Positions 11,280-21,681 of a stretch of DNA of 64,000 nt are shown piece by piece; positions within the stretch are counted from its first letter, which is position 1; each line of letters begins with the position of its first letter. Under the pieces are notes generated by a model, which saw only the letters and a program-made list of their open reading frames with translations, did no database searches and was not told where the DNA came from. The stretch covers positions 60,245,977 through 60,309,976 of the forward strand of contig OX424555.1 in the NCBI GenBank assembly GCA_949152475.1. Direction: 5' to 3'. Made by a program: the position numbers and the translations under genes. This DNA comes from Terebella lapidaria. Taxonomy: Eukaryota; Annelida; Polychaeta; Terebellida; Terebellidae.

Positions 11280-12630
11280 ATTTGCAACTTGCTTATTGAT
11301 GTTGTATAATATTGCCGTACTTTACGTACACATAATATTTTTATGTGGGTATTCTTAGTTACCCTTTGCTTTTGTAGATCTACTTGTGTGTAACTGGATC
11401 AAACAATTTGGTTAAAAGCTAGATTCTAATCATGGGGGAACGTGGATTCGTATCATGTAATATTACACTATTTATCGAATATTTATAATTGACTGGATAC
11501 AGTGTTTGAGGCCCGAGGTCGTCTCTGGGCCGTAGCACGCACGATCATGCGAGTGCGTCCGCGGCCCAGACACGACCGAGTTGTGGGTGTTTCAATACAT
11601 TTTATGTTCAATAATACAATGTGGATTATTGCAGAGATCTATGTGATAATATACATGTTATATGCATGTATTCCAATAGTGAAAGCATGGCAGAGGCGGC
11701 GATAGGCATCTTGAATAGATGCAGTCTTGTATAGATGGCCCTGTGTAATCATTAAAATAAACCTGACAAATACACGCAATATATTTCTTGTGTATAGATT
11801 TCCTATTAGTAATGTATGTATATCACTTCCTACGACATAGATATGACTGAACTGAATCCGTTTGAATTTGTCAGCGGACGAGTTAATTTTGATCTTTCCG
11901 CTCGATATTTTTTTTTGATATGATAATTGCTGACCACACCAAAGTTCATTTATAAAATGAATGTCTAAGAATTCAGCAGCAGTTCCCTTTTCAACAGTTT
12001 CACCACCAAAATCCGTGACAATACGTTGTGCGCTATTTGTGCGGGTTTTTCTCTGCGTGCACAGCAACTGTTACTAGTAATCCATGAACTGTAGGCCTTA
12101 ATAGATTCTCTTACTGTAGAAATAGAATCTGTTAAAACCAACAACAACATCCACGGACTATCTTTTTGGAAATAAATGGCCGAAAAAGAAGAAAATACAG
12201 CTGTACAAGCAATTTGAATATCGTTGGATAGGAATCACCTTTGAGGCGCGACTTGCCATGGGTGGATGTAATGTCGGCATTTGAGCCGTTGTCACGGAAA
12301 CGAATACAAACATGATATAGGCCCTATCGGGTAACCATCTTATTTCTGCAAAACAATTACTATTGTACACCATATCATGACTTTAATATTTGCCATGTGG
12401 CTTAAACAGCATGTTCACAATACGTGACATACGGCATGTTTAAAAAAACGTCTCCCGGACATATTCTCACGCTTGCCATTCCTACTCTCATTCCTACTGT
12501 ATTTTGTACAACAATAGTGGTTCAGTTAGAATCCTCATAGAGACTATTAGTCTCCATTGGCATCTTGGATTCGGAGCAGCTATAAACCGCAAAATCACGT
12601 AACCTCATCATTTGTTGGGATCCACAACAC
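11280..12630. other. no supported gene
   Basis: AT-rich sequence. A 142-codon minus-strand open frame (11,639-12,067) lies here, but it has no recognisable domain, no second copy and no clear splice context, so it is not called as a gene. Confidence 0.35.
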
Positions 12631-12647
12631 CGTGAACCGGGGGTTAA

Positions 12648-12914
12648 GCCGGTTAGCTCGGGATAGCTCAGTTCGTACGTGGGGTGACTTGTAACCAATG
12701 CAGTCAAACCGTTTGGGCAAGGATTCGATCTCCGGCCTCGGCAGTATGTGAGATGGTAGGTGGTCGCGAACCGGGCAAGTGGGTTTTCACCGAGTTCTCT
12801 GGTTTCATCTCACGGCAATGACCACTCTACTTATGTCAAGACCCGTGCCAACAAGAGATGTTAATGTAAGCACATGCTTGTTCGTGGATTGTTAAAAATA
12901 AAGTTTATATTTTA
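12648..12914 (+). mobile_element. tRNA-derived SINE with target-site duplication
   Basis: A pol III A-box-like GATAGCTCAGTTCGTACG is followed about 50 bases later by a B-box-like GGATTCGATCTC. A conserved body follows (GGTTTCATCTCACGGCAATG) and the tail ends AAAATAAAGTTTATATTTT. It is flanked by AACCGGGGGTTAA (12,635-12,647) and AACCGGGGGCTAA (12,915-12,927), a 13-base duplication with one mismatch. This is the standard layout of a tRNA-derived SINE moved by LINE machinery. Confidence 0.8.
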
Positions 12915-13086
12915 AACCGGGGGCTAACCCAAAGATTTTCTGCTAATTGTAGCTTGGAAATCTTGGTTTCTGTTGTAGATCTGGTTTAGTCGCGATTGGC
13001 TCATCAAGAGCTGCTTTGTCTATCAGTGGCAACCATTTAAGGTACAATACAATTATTGCCTATAGAAGTATTATGTCTGATGTTTC

Positions 13087-13338
13087 ATGTCAATTTATTA
13101 CTGTTGTCAAGACTATGCGCCAACACAGGAATTGATTGAGCCGTCAGGACTAGTCCGTCAATGCAAAAGAGTTGTATCAAAGAGGTCGCGATGGGTGGGG
13201 TGTGTGATCCATAATCTATTTCCTACCACGAGAGAGGTGTGTAACGATTTGCTACGTTTGCGCTCTGGATACAATTTAACAATACACAAGGTCATGTACG
13301 AAGCTGAGGAGGTCGTGGAACCTTCGATCAATATTTGA
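13087..13338 (+). CDS. cassette module m1, unit A (unknown protein)
   Basis: An 83-codon frame containing ELIEPSGLVRQCKRVVS and GCVIHNLFPTTREVCND. The unit C copy at 38,150-38,249 keeps ELID...CKR...IHNLFPTAR with a five-codon gap, a pattern expected for coding sequence. The frame may end earlier at a donor, since GAGAGAG is followed by GTGTGT in both copies. No domain was recognised. Four cysteines and basic residues suggest a small folded module. The start codon shown is simply the first ATG. Confidence 0.4.
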   Translation: MSIYYCCQDYAPTQELIEPSGLVRQCKRVVSKRSRWVGCVIHNLFPTTREVCNDLLRLRSGYNLTIHKVMYEAEEVVEPSINI

Positions 13339-13929
13339 TTTTAGGTTACCGAACATTGGTCCGACAGTCTATTGGCATTTTTTTGCGTCTGTCCTAATTT
13401 TTATCGTTTACGGTCGAATCTTTCGGAAAATTTGGGAAAATACCAAATTCAAGAGTGATGTATTTTTATGTTGGCGTTATTTTCCACGGTGGAGGCCGTT
13501 CTCGATTAAAATTGCCAAATTTAGGACTTTGGCAGCCATTTTCTCAAAAACTGTTGTGCGAACATGTTTTGAAATCATGCATAAGATTCCCCCTATATAC
13601 CTTTGAGGAGATCCCCCTTATGTACTCTAAGTTTAATTGACCCTGAATCGCCGACTGCGCGTGGCGTCCATTTTGATTTTTTCACGAGCGAGTGAAAGAC
13701 TATTTTTTGTCCGATAATCGAGTTACTACCGAGTATCTGTTTTGAGCAATTGCCAGTATTATCATCGAGGTGAAAAGAATCTAACAGAGATTAAAATATT
13801 GCCACCGTGGTGAGATGTATTCCACTGAGATATATATATATATATAGACTTTATAATAGGAGGTGTAAGGACGGTGATCCCAGAATGCTTGGAAATAGAG
13901 CTTTGTTATTGGTACATACGAATAGGAAG

Positions 13930-14600
13930 TCATATATGACAATTTGATTGGTGACGATGGATTTGACCTTTGATGACCTTGAAAGGTCAAAACGGTCACT
14001 TTCGTCGAAAACAGGGTCAGTCTTGGACCATAGTGGCCATTTTCTCAAAATCTGTTCAGAAAATTTGTTTTATCATGTATGGGACCGATTCTCTCCATTA
14101 TTTAATCTTGTGACATGTAGAAGTTTCCTTTCTTGCAAGTGGCGGCTATTCAACTTTTTCGAAGGGTCAGCAACAAAATAATTGGCTGTCTAGATTCAAG
14201 TATTTGAGGGACATCCCCAGCGGTTGGGCTAGGAATTTTAGGTCAAAAAATTTCTTTATGAAAGATGCTTTAAGGCTTCTTTTCATAGAGTTAGAAGTTA
14301 GTTACTTGCTCATTCAAGTAACAAGTCAAATATTATGATGATTTGAGTGTTGATTTTTAATCTCTGATGACCCGGAAAGAATAAAACTGCCATTTTTGTT
14401 GTGAAAAAAACATTTTGGACTTGAACAATTTGGTACTGTACATTTCTTCGGTAACCTTTCTTAGACATTGGGCAAATTATTGTCATAATTAGCCCAGTAA
14501 TTATTTCGTGCACAGCAACTTTTCGAAATTTGAAAGGATTGGAACATAAGTATCCCAGCATGTCAACATTACTAATTAAGTGTTGTGGTACTCCGAGCAC
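13930..14600. repeat. GACCTTGA-type dispersed repeats
   Basis: Two blocks (13,930-14,190 and 14,320-14,600) carry GACCTTGAAAGGTCAAAA, TTCTCAAAA and GGTAACCTTTCTTAG words shared with 21,365-21,560 and 22,840-23,095. The second contains GGATTGGAACATAAG at about 14,545, the empty-site equivalent of the transposon target at 23,089. A (TA)n run is near 13,831. Confidence 0.6.
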
Positions 14601-14609
14601 CTGTTACAA

Positions 14610-16070
14610 TTGTTATACAAAGCCGAATGTTATACAAAACCGAACATCTATATCATGAATCGAAAAGAGATATTCATATTTTAATTGTATTATCTCGGCG
14701 GGCACATTGCATCCATTAATATCTGGCTGTAACATCCAGATATATATATATAATTCACGCATGGCTCATATGGACCACACTATTATTGCACAAATTTAAC
14801 ATGGTCAATATTGATTACAATTAAAACGTCGCGCACAACATATGAAAAACCTCTGCTTTCAGATTTTTTGTCTTTAAATCTTTGATTGTCTATAATCACA
14901 CCAATTTTTGCCCAACCTGTGTGAGGGCTTGCCTGGGAGATCCGGACGAATCATATTACAATCAATAAATCAGCATTTTTCTACAATTTATCAACTGGCA
15001 TGTGCCCGAACCTTATGATGGCTTACCCACCGTCAATATGTAGGATACCATACACTCAGTAGCCTTCCGGGTTGTGACTGGATACTTTTATACTTGTCAT
15101 ACGGCTACTGCGAGGGATTTGTTTCGTATTTTTAAATTGTTTAGTAGGTTGTTGGGCAGCAGGTGAACTTATTCCATCTAGTGTACAAAAGAAATACATT
15201 CTCCTATATTCACACACTTTTTCCCCCTGACGACGCCAGTGCGGCTTTCGTTGTAAATATTTAGTATTGAAACTTGTAGAAATCGTGGGCCCAAGTATAC
15301 TCGTCCACTAAATAAATGCCATTTAATCCTTATTGAATGTAGAGGAAGGCGCAGGATAGGATACTTGGGCCAAATCGAGTATCTTAGGTGTGTAATTGTC
15401 ATTGTTAAAATATGGTTATGTTGGTAGTAATAGAATGTAGGGCGTGAAGTTCCTTATCATCGAAAAATGATAGGAAAATGGGAATTATCATGTCGATAAA
15501 ATAGGAAAAAAGAAGAATATCCTTCAAAATATATATGTAAAAAGTATTACTTTTTTACGGTCTCTGCATCTCTACAGCCATTCCGATCCGCCACAAATAC
15601 GGATGTCGTCGCAATTTTTGATACTACCGCGACAGCTACGGTTCCAGTTGCCGTGCGAATTGGGTAAAATACTGTGCGAACGGCAGAAAATACGTCGTGA
15701 ATAGGGGAAATACTACGCAAACAATGGAGAATACTCATCGCATGGGGAAAAATACCATGCACGTTTGTATTCTCTGAAAAAAATATGGAAATTTCTCAGA
15801 AAAATAGCAAATTGTAGGAAACTAGCCAAAAAAAGTATAGGAAATGAATAAGAACTTACGTACATATTTATATTATTCACTCACTGGATAAATCGTCTCC
15901 GATTATGTCATTGCGAGGGTGCTATTACACTTACGAAGGTTCGTCCCACTTGGACCCACTCAGAGGGGCTAAAGTTTGAAATTCATTTGATGACTTTCAG
16001 ACTTTCTAACAATCAACAGCATTGTGATATTGTGTTTTCGAAAAGAAATCGAATGTTTATCGCAATGTGG
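14610..16070. other. no gene seen; R1 fragment and odd GC-richer block
   Basis: A reverse-orientation R1 fragment lies at 15,030-15,180. At 15,590-15,760 there is an irregular series of GGTAAAATACTG, AGAAAATACGTC and GGAAATACTACG words separated by about 25-30 bases, a degenerate minisatellite. No coding exon was recognised. Confidence 0.4.
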
Positions 16071-16081
16071 ATTTATGGGTA

Positions 16082-16470
16082 ATTTTGCCACCCCCCCCCC
16101 CCCCCAAAAAAAAAAAAATTACCAACAAAGCATGAAAATGGGCCATTTTTGGCTATTCAATTCTTAAATTTTAAATATCAAGTAATGCAGAACAAAACAT
16201 ACGATTTTGCTTGTTTATCATCGAACCGATGTGCAAGTTTTTGATACCAAAAAATGTGGGGTCACCATGCTAATTTTTGTGTTATATGTTGTCAAAGATG
16301 TCAGATTGAATTTATCAAACTTTTAGAAAATTTAGGTCAAATTATCTTTTCTGAAATTATATGGATGCCTGTAGCACGGTGACCCCCCTATTTTTATGTA
16401 TCAAAAACACGCACACCAGTTCGTTGATAAATAAGAAAAATCTCAAGTTTTGTTTTGTACTAGTTGTTAT
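16082..16470. mobile_element. inverted-repeat (MITE-like) element
   Basis: Arms at about 16,185-16,275 and 16,373-16,465 are complementary. The left arm has GTTTATCATCGAAC and GGGGTCACCATGCTA; the right arm holds their complements. The GGGGTCACCGTGCT motif also occurs inside the TTAA-flanked MITE at 20,023-20,452, so the two are related. Poly-C then poly-A tracts lie just upstream. Exact ends are uncertain and there is no transposase. Confidence 0.5.
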
Positions 16471-16551
16471 TAAAAAAAATATTATTATTTAATTCATTGC
16501 TTATTTATTATTGATTATTAAAATTGAGTGATGTATGAGAAACCTAAAATT

Positions 16552-16850
16552 GAGTAACCTATTACCGCTGATAACTAGATTTCGGTGTTGCCAATAAAAG
16601 ACCTGAAGCCACACTGGCGTCGTCAGGAGCAGAGAGTGTGTAATTGTTTCTACTGTACACCAGATGGAATTAGTGCACACTGCCCAACAACTCATTAAAA
16701 CAATCTAGGAATCCGAAACAAACCCCGTAAAATAGGTGTATGACAAGTGCATAAGTACCCAATCGATTACAAGCCAAAAGGCTACTGAGTTGTTGGTATC
16801 ATCGGGGACAGATTTAACGTCCGCCAGCAGTGACACCAACTCAGTGGTAG
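16552..16850 (+). repeat. dispersed repeat R1, long copy
   Basis: Contains CTATTACCGCTG, CACACTGGCGTCGTCAGG, TGTTTCTACTGTACACC, GCCAAAAGGCTACTGAGT and AACGTCCGCCAGCAGTGAC, in the same order as the copy at 50,229-50,580. Confidence 0.75.
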
Positions 16851-16904
16851 AAACATTTATATCTGAAGACTGAAAGTGGTAGAAACTCAGTGGTAAGTGT
16901 CATG

Positions 16905-17085
16905 GTCACACAACACCAATGATATTGCGTCATATCCGTTACAGTCAGAGAATTCCCTATTTTGAAAACGGGGGATGCCCTTGATCCCCCGCAGAATGGT
17001 GGGGGATATTTTGCTATGGCTGGTTGTTGACCCGAGCTGGTTGGAATTGCACACGAACAGTTTCAAGACCACAGCACGCAAAATC
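16905..17085 (+). repeat. repeat R4, copy 1 (partner 34,958-35,120)
   Basis: Nearly identical to 34,958-35,120, sharing ACAACACCAATGATATTGCG, CCTTGATCCCCCGCAGAATG and GGCTGGTTGTTGACCC. This copy has about 17 extra bases after CCCTA. No function was recognised. Confidence 0.7.
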
Positions 17086-17740
17086 CAATTTATCAACATA
17101 TATTTTCCTTACTATAGTGATATGAGGAAATGAATTGGCTAGCTTTGTATATAAGCTGCCAAGGTTCATCTTGTTCTGGGACGGAGCTATGGAGACTTGA
17201 ATTTGGGCTTTTTATCATTTTTTGTATGGCCGAAGGAATTAGTGAAATCTGTCCTCATTGAGTCCTGTGGTTACGGCATCGCACCTGTGTGCGTCCTTGT
17301 GAAGCCAAGGTCAACGATTTAACTCTGTAGGCACCCATAAGACCCATAAGTCTTGATGGCTTGTTTGTTGTTATTAGGAGGTACTGACTACTTAGGTTTG
17401 AATAGAAGCTGTTGTTGGAGATGTGCATCGATGTTAATTATATAAAAACGAAAGATATTGAGTTTTTTTTAATTTGTTGAGATGAACTTGTTAAGCTGGG
17501 AGGATGCCGCGGATTTTCATATGTTGGAAGCAGTATAGATTCGGCTCAAGAAAGCATCAGTACTGTAAAGGAACAAAATAATCCGTTTTTGCCTGTATTC
17601 TATCAACGTGGTATCTCCATTAGGGTTGATTGCATGTTCAATCAAATATTTCTAGCTGAAAGTCTAATTATCCAAGCAACATTTAATAGCTGATTACTAT
17701 AGATTTATAAATACATATAGACATCTATGTATCACCAGTA

Positions 17741-17971
17741 TTGTCATGCATTGATATATTTATCTCAAATGTCATTTTTCACTGGCACATGAAAGTTGTA
17801 GCCACGTGTACAATTGACGAAAGTGACAAAATTGAATTTTTAGTCCAACTGTTCACACGTTCACAGCTGACTGATCGCCGCAAAAATAACTCTCCAATAA
17901 ACATGTCATTGGCGGAATGTTGGTGGACGACCCACCAATACATGTATAAGCGAGCTAGTCCGCTGGAATAA
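17741..17971 (+). CDS. cassette module m3, unit A
   Basis: A 76-codon frame beginning MSCIDIFISNVIFHW. The same DNA is recognisable at 26,220-26,455 in unit B (shared CAGCTGACTG, CACCCACCAA and GCAGCACACAA words), but there the frame is broken. The unit C counterpart by position is 39,561-39,836. No known domain. Could be coding or decayed. Confidence 0.3.
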   Translation: MSCIDIFISNVIFHWHMKVVATCTIDESDKIEFLVQLFTRSQLTDRRKNNSPINMSLAECWWTTHQYMYKRASPLE

Positions 17972-18171
17972 GTTTGCAGCACACAAAAATTTTTTTTTAA
18001 AGAATGTGTTTACTGCACTAGGTGTTGCCATTTTAGTGCTTATAAGTGTTCAACTAGTGTTCATGCGGAATACCAGTTACAGTATATCGATGGAATCGCC
18101 AATGGATATCTTATATCTTCTCTTTCGAAAGAACAGATTCATACAGTACATGCGTCAGATAAGACCCTATC

Positions 18172-18272
18172 TGGTGAGCTTTGTTACTATTCCAAAATGT
18201 CGTATTTTACGTTTGTTGTTGTCATCTTCAAAATCTAGTTGTATTTGTGGTAATAGGTTGATACTTACATCC
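18172..18272 (-). repeat. dispersed repeat R1 fragment
   Basis: Reverse-orientation fragment ending GTGGTAATAGGTTGATACTTAC in the + strand text, the complement of the R1 start. It lies between modules m3 and m4 of unit A. Confidence 0.6.
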
Positions 18273-18565
18273 CCTACAATGCTGCGCACATCGACAGTCT
18301 GCCAATAATTTCAATAATTTCAATAATTCGAACCGTTGACGCAATTGAATAGTTCAAGGAATGACCAAATACCATCCCGCTTTATGAAAGAAGTGTGACA
18401 GACGTGGACACAGTAAAAAATATATAATTAACCAAGTTTCTTGCATATCTTATCTGTTGTTAGTGCTTTGTCAGCATCACAATGGGCATCCAACATCGTT
18501 ATTCATCCGAACTGGATCAGCATGCACAAGATTGCAATTATAGAAGGACCATTGACTCAATTTGA

Positions 18566-18778
18566 ATGCGAAACTCGAACGATGTTTATTCGAAACAGGA
18601 AACCTGCAGAGTTCTACTGGATCAGCAAGTTCATAATCGTTCGAAATGTCCCTCAAAATTGTTTATCAGAGGATCGATATGGAAACCGGCTCACATTATA
18701 TCGGAAAGATCACGTTTGTATTGCCATACTTGTGGTCGTGAATATATTAACCGATTACCGATGGATATTACTTGTTAG
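18566..18778 (+). CDS. cassette module m4, unit A (CxxC-containing)
   Basis: A 70-codon frame. The block NRSKCPSKLFIRGSIWKP...RSRLYCHTCGREY is matched in unit B (27,158-27,331) by NRSKSPSKLFIIRCSIYRP...RSRLYCHACSSE, with a length change of whole codons. Unit C (40,141-40,323) has SALLIRGNLPS...SLHC. Two overlapping frames are also open here, but only this one is kept across copies. The CHTC pair could bind zinc or form a disulfide. Family unknown. Confidence 0.45.
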   Translation: MRNSNDVYSKQETCRVLLDQQVHNRSKCPSKLFIRGSIWKPAHIISERSRLYCHTCGREYINRLPMDITC

Positions 18779-19126
18779 TAGATCTATGTACAGGCAAAAC
18801 AGGATTCATATTTATGATTCCCGATTCATATTTATGATTACGTTTTTTTAGCGCTAGATATGAAGATATATGGTAACAATATATATTTTTCATTACAATA
18901 TCGAACATCGACAACATGTGAACACCATGTCCCGAATACCCTGAAACTATTTGTACTGCATTCAATCTTTGCATTACCCCATATTGCGGAAAGTATCATG
19001 TATGTTTGATCAACACAATTTCGTCACACGTCATTATGTCGCATCGAAAACACGAATCGAATGATACATAACAACCTATAGTTGGTGCTTTACTGTTGAC
19101 ATATTACTAAATTAATGTGAAGAGTA

Positions 19127-19336
19127 GTGTTGAGTGTGCTCGATCAATCCAATGGTGCTCATCCGTTCATGGGTGTAGTTCACAGGCGTCTACTTTATAT
19201 GTGTAATTTCAGGAGTCATGATATGGGAAACGAGTGTGTGTTGGACTTGTTCCAAATTGACCGTTCAACCGAATGGTTCCTCATCTGTCGGAATGACGGG
19301 ATGAGGGAGCATAACCAAAAATGTTTTATTCCATAA
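19127..19336 (+). CDS. cassette module m5, unit A
   Basis: Starts just after a TAG acceptor-like word shared with unit B. SVLDQSNGAHPF matches SVLDQSNGVHPL (28,760-28,948), and later YMCNFRSHDMGNEC matches YVLCGFRSLDKENQC. Unit C has SVIDKCSV...YIYMHVGFCSS (40,375-40,602). Changes between A and B include synonymous ones (CTC/CTT, CAT/CAC, CCG/CCA) and conservative ones. Function unknown. Confidence 0.45.
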   Translation: MLSVLDQSNGAHPFMGVVHRRLLYMCNFRSHDMGNECVLDLFQIDRSTEWFLICRNDGMREHNQKCFIP

Positions 19337-19567
19337 AATGGACGACACCTTGGATGGCATACCAAAATCACAATATACAAGTGTTTGTTATGTACAAATG
19401 TTTGTATGTAATAACATACATGTGCAGTCAAGTGTTGATGAATACTCCATACATGAGATCCGTAAATCATTAAATTTGTACTTGCCAACCTAGCCACCAT
19501 GCCTGTGCGGTCTATTTTTGCATGTAAATCTCATCTCGCTGGGTTGCGACGAACATCCAAGGTGTAA

Positions 19568-19813
19568 GTGTTGTCTCCAAGTTGTCTCGATTGTTTTCAA
19601 CCCTTTTTAACCTATTTATTTTACCCTCATTTATTTTCGATCTGTGAAAGCTTCTGTTTTTTTGTATTTCATGCATTTGCTAACGCAAATTTTACCAAGA
19701 CATCAATTTATTTCCACGTGTATCTTCTCATTGATACATATGGGAATAAAAACGTAATTTGTCAACTCTGTTGCCGATATGCAATATCTTCTGACATGAT
19801 GAATATGTTGTGA
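19568..19813 (+). CDS. cassette module m6, unit A
   Basis: Contains SPSCLDCFQPF, matching SPSCLDCLQPI near 29,210 in unit B, and further on NVICQLCCRYAISSDMM, matching FVIRQLCYRYPISSDMI at 30,700-30,750. Over the second block about half the codon differences are synonymous, which favours past protein-level selection. The part between these blocks is dissimilar, and unit B has ~1.4 kb of extra sequence there, so they may be two exons. Confidence 0.4.
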   Translation: MLSPSCLDCFQPFLTYLFYPHLFSICESFCFFVFHAFANANFTKTSIYFHVYLLIDTYGNKNVICQLCCRYAISSDMMNML

Positions 19814-20022
19814 CAACCAAAATCATTACAAATCTTATTGAAGAACTAACTGAAGACAATGAAAACATCTATGTGTTCTGAGACACTTATAGATTGATTG
19901 TGTTAGAGCCATAACATTCGCTTCTGATATTCAAGTTGATGGAGTGTTCACTCCCAAACTCTTTTGATCAAATATCGAAGTGCAAGGATTCCGTTTTGTA
20001 CCATAACAAGTTTTCGACTTAA

Positions 20023-20452
20023 GGTAGTCCGCTCCAGACAGTGAGGGTAGGGGGACAAAGCGTTTTTTGATATAAACAACTGTATCAACATAATCTAGAG
20101 CTTCAAAATGATATATTTTATAGAGTAACTGTACAGCATCCTAAAACTGAAAAGAAAATAGGGGGTCACCGTATCCGATCGCATGGAATACACAATGCAA
20201 GATGTGAATATGGACAAAAAAAATGTGCAAAAATGCCATAATTTATGTCATTTTAGGTAAATGTGTGTGATTTTGATCGAATATGTCGAAGAAACGAGCA
20301 CGGTGACCCCCTATTTTCTTTTCAGTATTTGGATGCTGATCATTTAATCTATGAAATATGACATTTTGAAGAGATAATATTCAAGAGATGACTATTTTGA
20401 CTATTTTGAAAATTTTGACTATTCGTTACCTCACTGTTTGTAGCGGACTACG
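20023..20452. mobile_element. MITE with TTAA target duplication (piggyBac-like)
   Basis: Ends are GGTAGTCCGCTCCAGACAG and the complement CTGTTTGTAGCGGACTACG, flanked by TTAA on both sides (20,019-20,022 and 20,453-20,456). Unit B lacks it at the corresponding place (about 31,000), so it arrived after the units separated. TTAA targeting is typical of piggyBac. There is no transposase. An internal inverted pair around GGGGGTCACCGT is shared with the element at 16.1-16.5 kb. Confidence 0.7.
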
Positions 20453-20739
20453 TTAAACGTAGTGAAGATCCCAAGGTCATTGTCTCCCCTGTCATTCATC
20501 TGTGGGGGATTGAACGATTTTCTTGACAAAAATAGATTTTCTCAAGTACAACCAGCATTCCATGGGCAGTTTCAATTTGATCAACAAGTTCATCTAGCTT
20601 CAAATAACAGTTGTATGGATTAGAAAACAAAAGCACTGATATTTCAATATAAATCACGTTGCACGTCATGTTAATAATGAAACACAAATATGTAACCCCT
20701 CGCGGCATCAGCACGATGATCTAACTCTCAGAGGGCTAG

Positions 20740-20895
20740 CGATTCACCGACACTCAATTATGCGAATTCACTGTGACTGATACTGAGCGAGGCAGACACA
20801 AATATTGCAATTGTATCATCGTAAATGTTGCCGATCAAAAGAACCGTTTCCAGCTCCTATGGCGGCCGTTTGCTTGTTGGCAAAGAGGCACTTGA
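20740..20895 (+). CDS. terminal module m7 of the cassette family, unit A
   Basis: A 51-codon exon plus TGA, opened after the acceptor-like GGGCTAG. It contains RFTDTQLCEFTVTDTERG and DQKNRFQLLWRPFACW. Unit B (32,457-32,612) has exactly the same length, and unit 0 keeps the last 21 codons and stop. In the last 21 codons A and B differ by six synonymous changes (one is TGA against TAA) and three replacements, which is the signature of a selected protein end. No known domain. Probably the C-terminus of an unrecognised protein. Confidence 0.5.
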   Translation, partial: RFTDTQLCEFTVTDTERGRHKYCNCIIVNVADQKNRFQLLWRPFACWQRGT

Positions 20896-21364
20896 AATCG
20901 CGGACAATACAAAAGGTGGGTTTCCAAGTGAAACTGAATGAGCACTGACACAGTTTTCTACAAAAAGTTTATTGATAGAGCAACAGATTACTGCCGCCAA
21001 CATACCAGTTGATCAATGAGTGTGTTTGACAGTGCAAATACATGTGGAAATGCCAGCAACCTGCATACGATTTTTCCCTCGACTTATATCGGTAGGGTTC
21101 TTTTAAACATCAACAATTTATATCGCCGTATTGTTGTGTAAATTTTCATCTTTGTGTTTTACATCCTATGCGAGAACATACCACAATAAACACTGCAAGT
21201 ATAACTTGGATTTGGAGCAGCTCTTAATCATCCAATCACAAAACTTCTAGTGTAAGGCTTGTGTCATGAGTGTCCCTGGCAGATCTGTTACTATGTATTT
21301 TGAACCATTTCCAAGATAAAATTTGCTTTGACAATGTTTTGGGTACGTTTTTCCTTTATAATAG

Positions 21365-21560
21365 GAGCTGTGAATAGTCACCTTGAATTTGGCCTTTGAT
21401 GACCTTGAAAGGTCAAAACGGTCATGTTCTCGAAAAAGGCTCAGTTTTAACCATTGGCAGCTATTTTCTCAAAATATGTTTAGCAGAACTGCAAAAAGTA
21501 TGTCTGGTTCTCTCCATTTGGTTCTCATCATTTTGACCGGTTTATGTTTCTTTGCCTGTG
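21365..21560. repeat. GACCTTGA-type dispersed repeat
   Basis: Shares TTTGATGACCTTGAAAGGTC and AAACGGTCA words with 13,960-14,010. No gene. Confidence 0.6.
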
Positions 21561-21681
21561 AGTGGCGGGCAATTTCCAACAGGTGAATGAAAAAAACCCA
21601 CAACTCTTTGGCCAATATCAAATCATTAGCCATTTTCATCGTAAACAAATGTTTGACTTAGGACATTTAGGCCACATTTTA

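Larger units (their letters stand above)
17270..21100 (+). repeat. cassette unit A, main block
   Basis: Together with module m1 at 13.1 kb this forms unit A. Modules run in the same order as in unit B (25.4-33.4 kb) and, for the first five, unit C (38.0-41.3 kb): m2 near 17,300, m3 17,741, m4 18,566, m5 19,127, m6 19,568, m7 20,740. Identity to unit B is roughly 65-80 per cent by eye and is concentrated in the modules. A MITE at 20,023-20,452 is inserted here and absent from unit B. Confidence 0.7.

Noticed and set aside
11639-12067. 142-codon minus-strand frame
   Set aside because: No domain, no second copy, no splice context. A frame of this length can occur by chance in 64 kb of AT-rich DNA.
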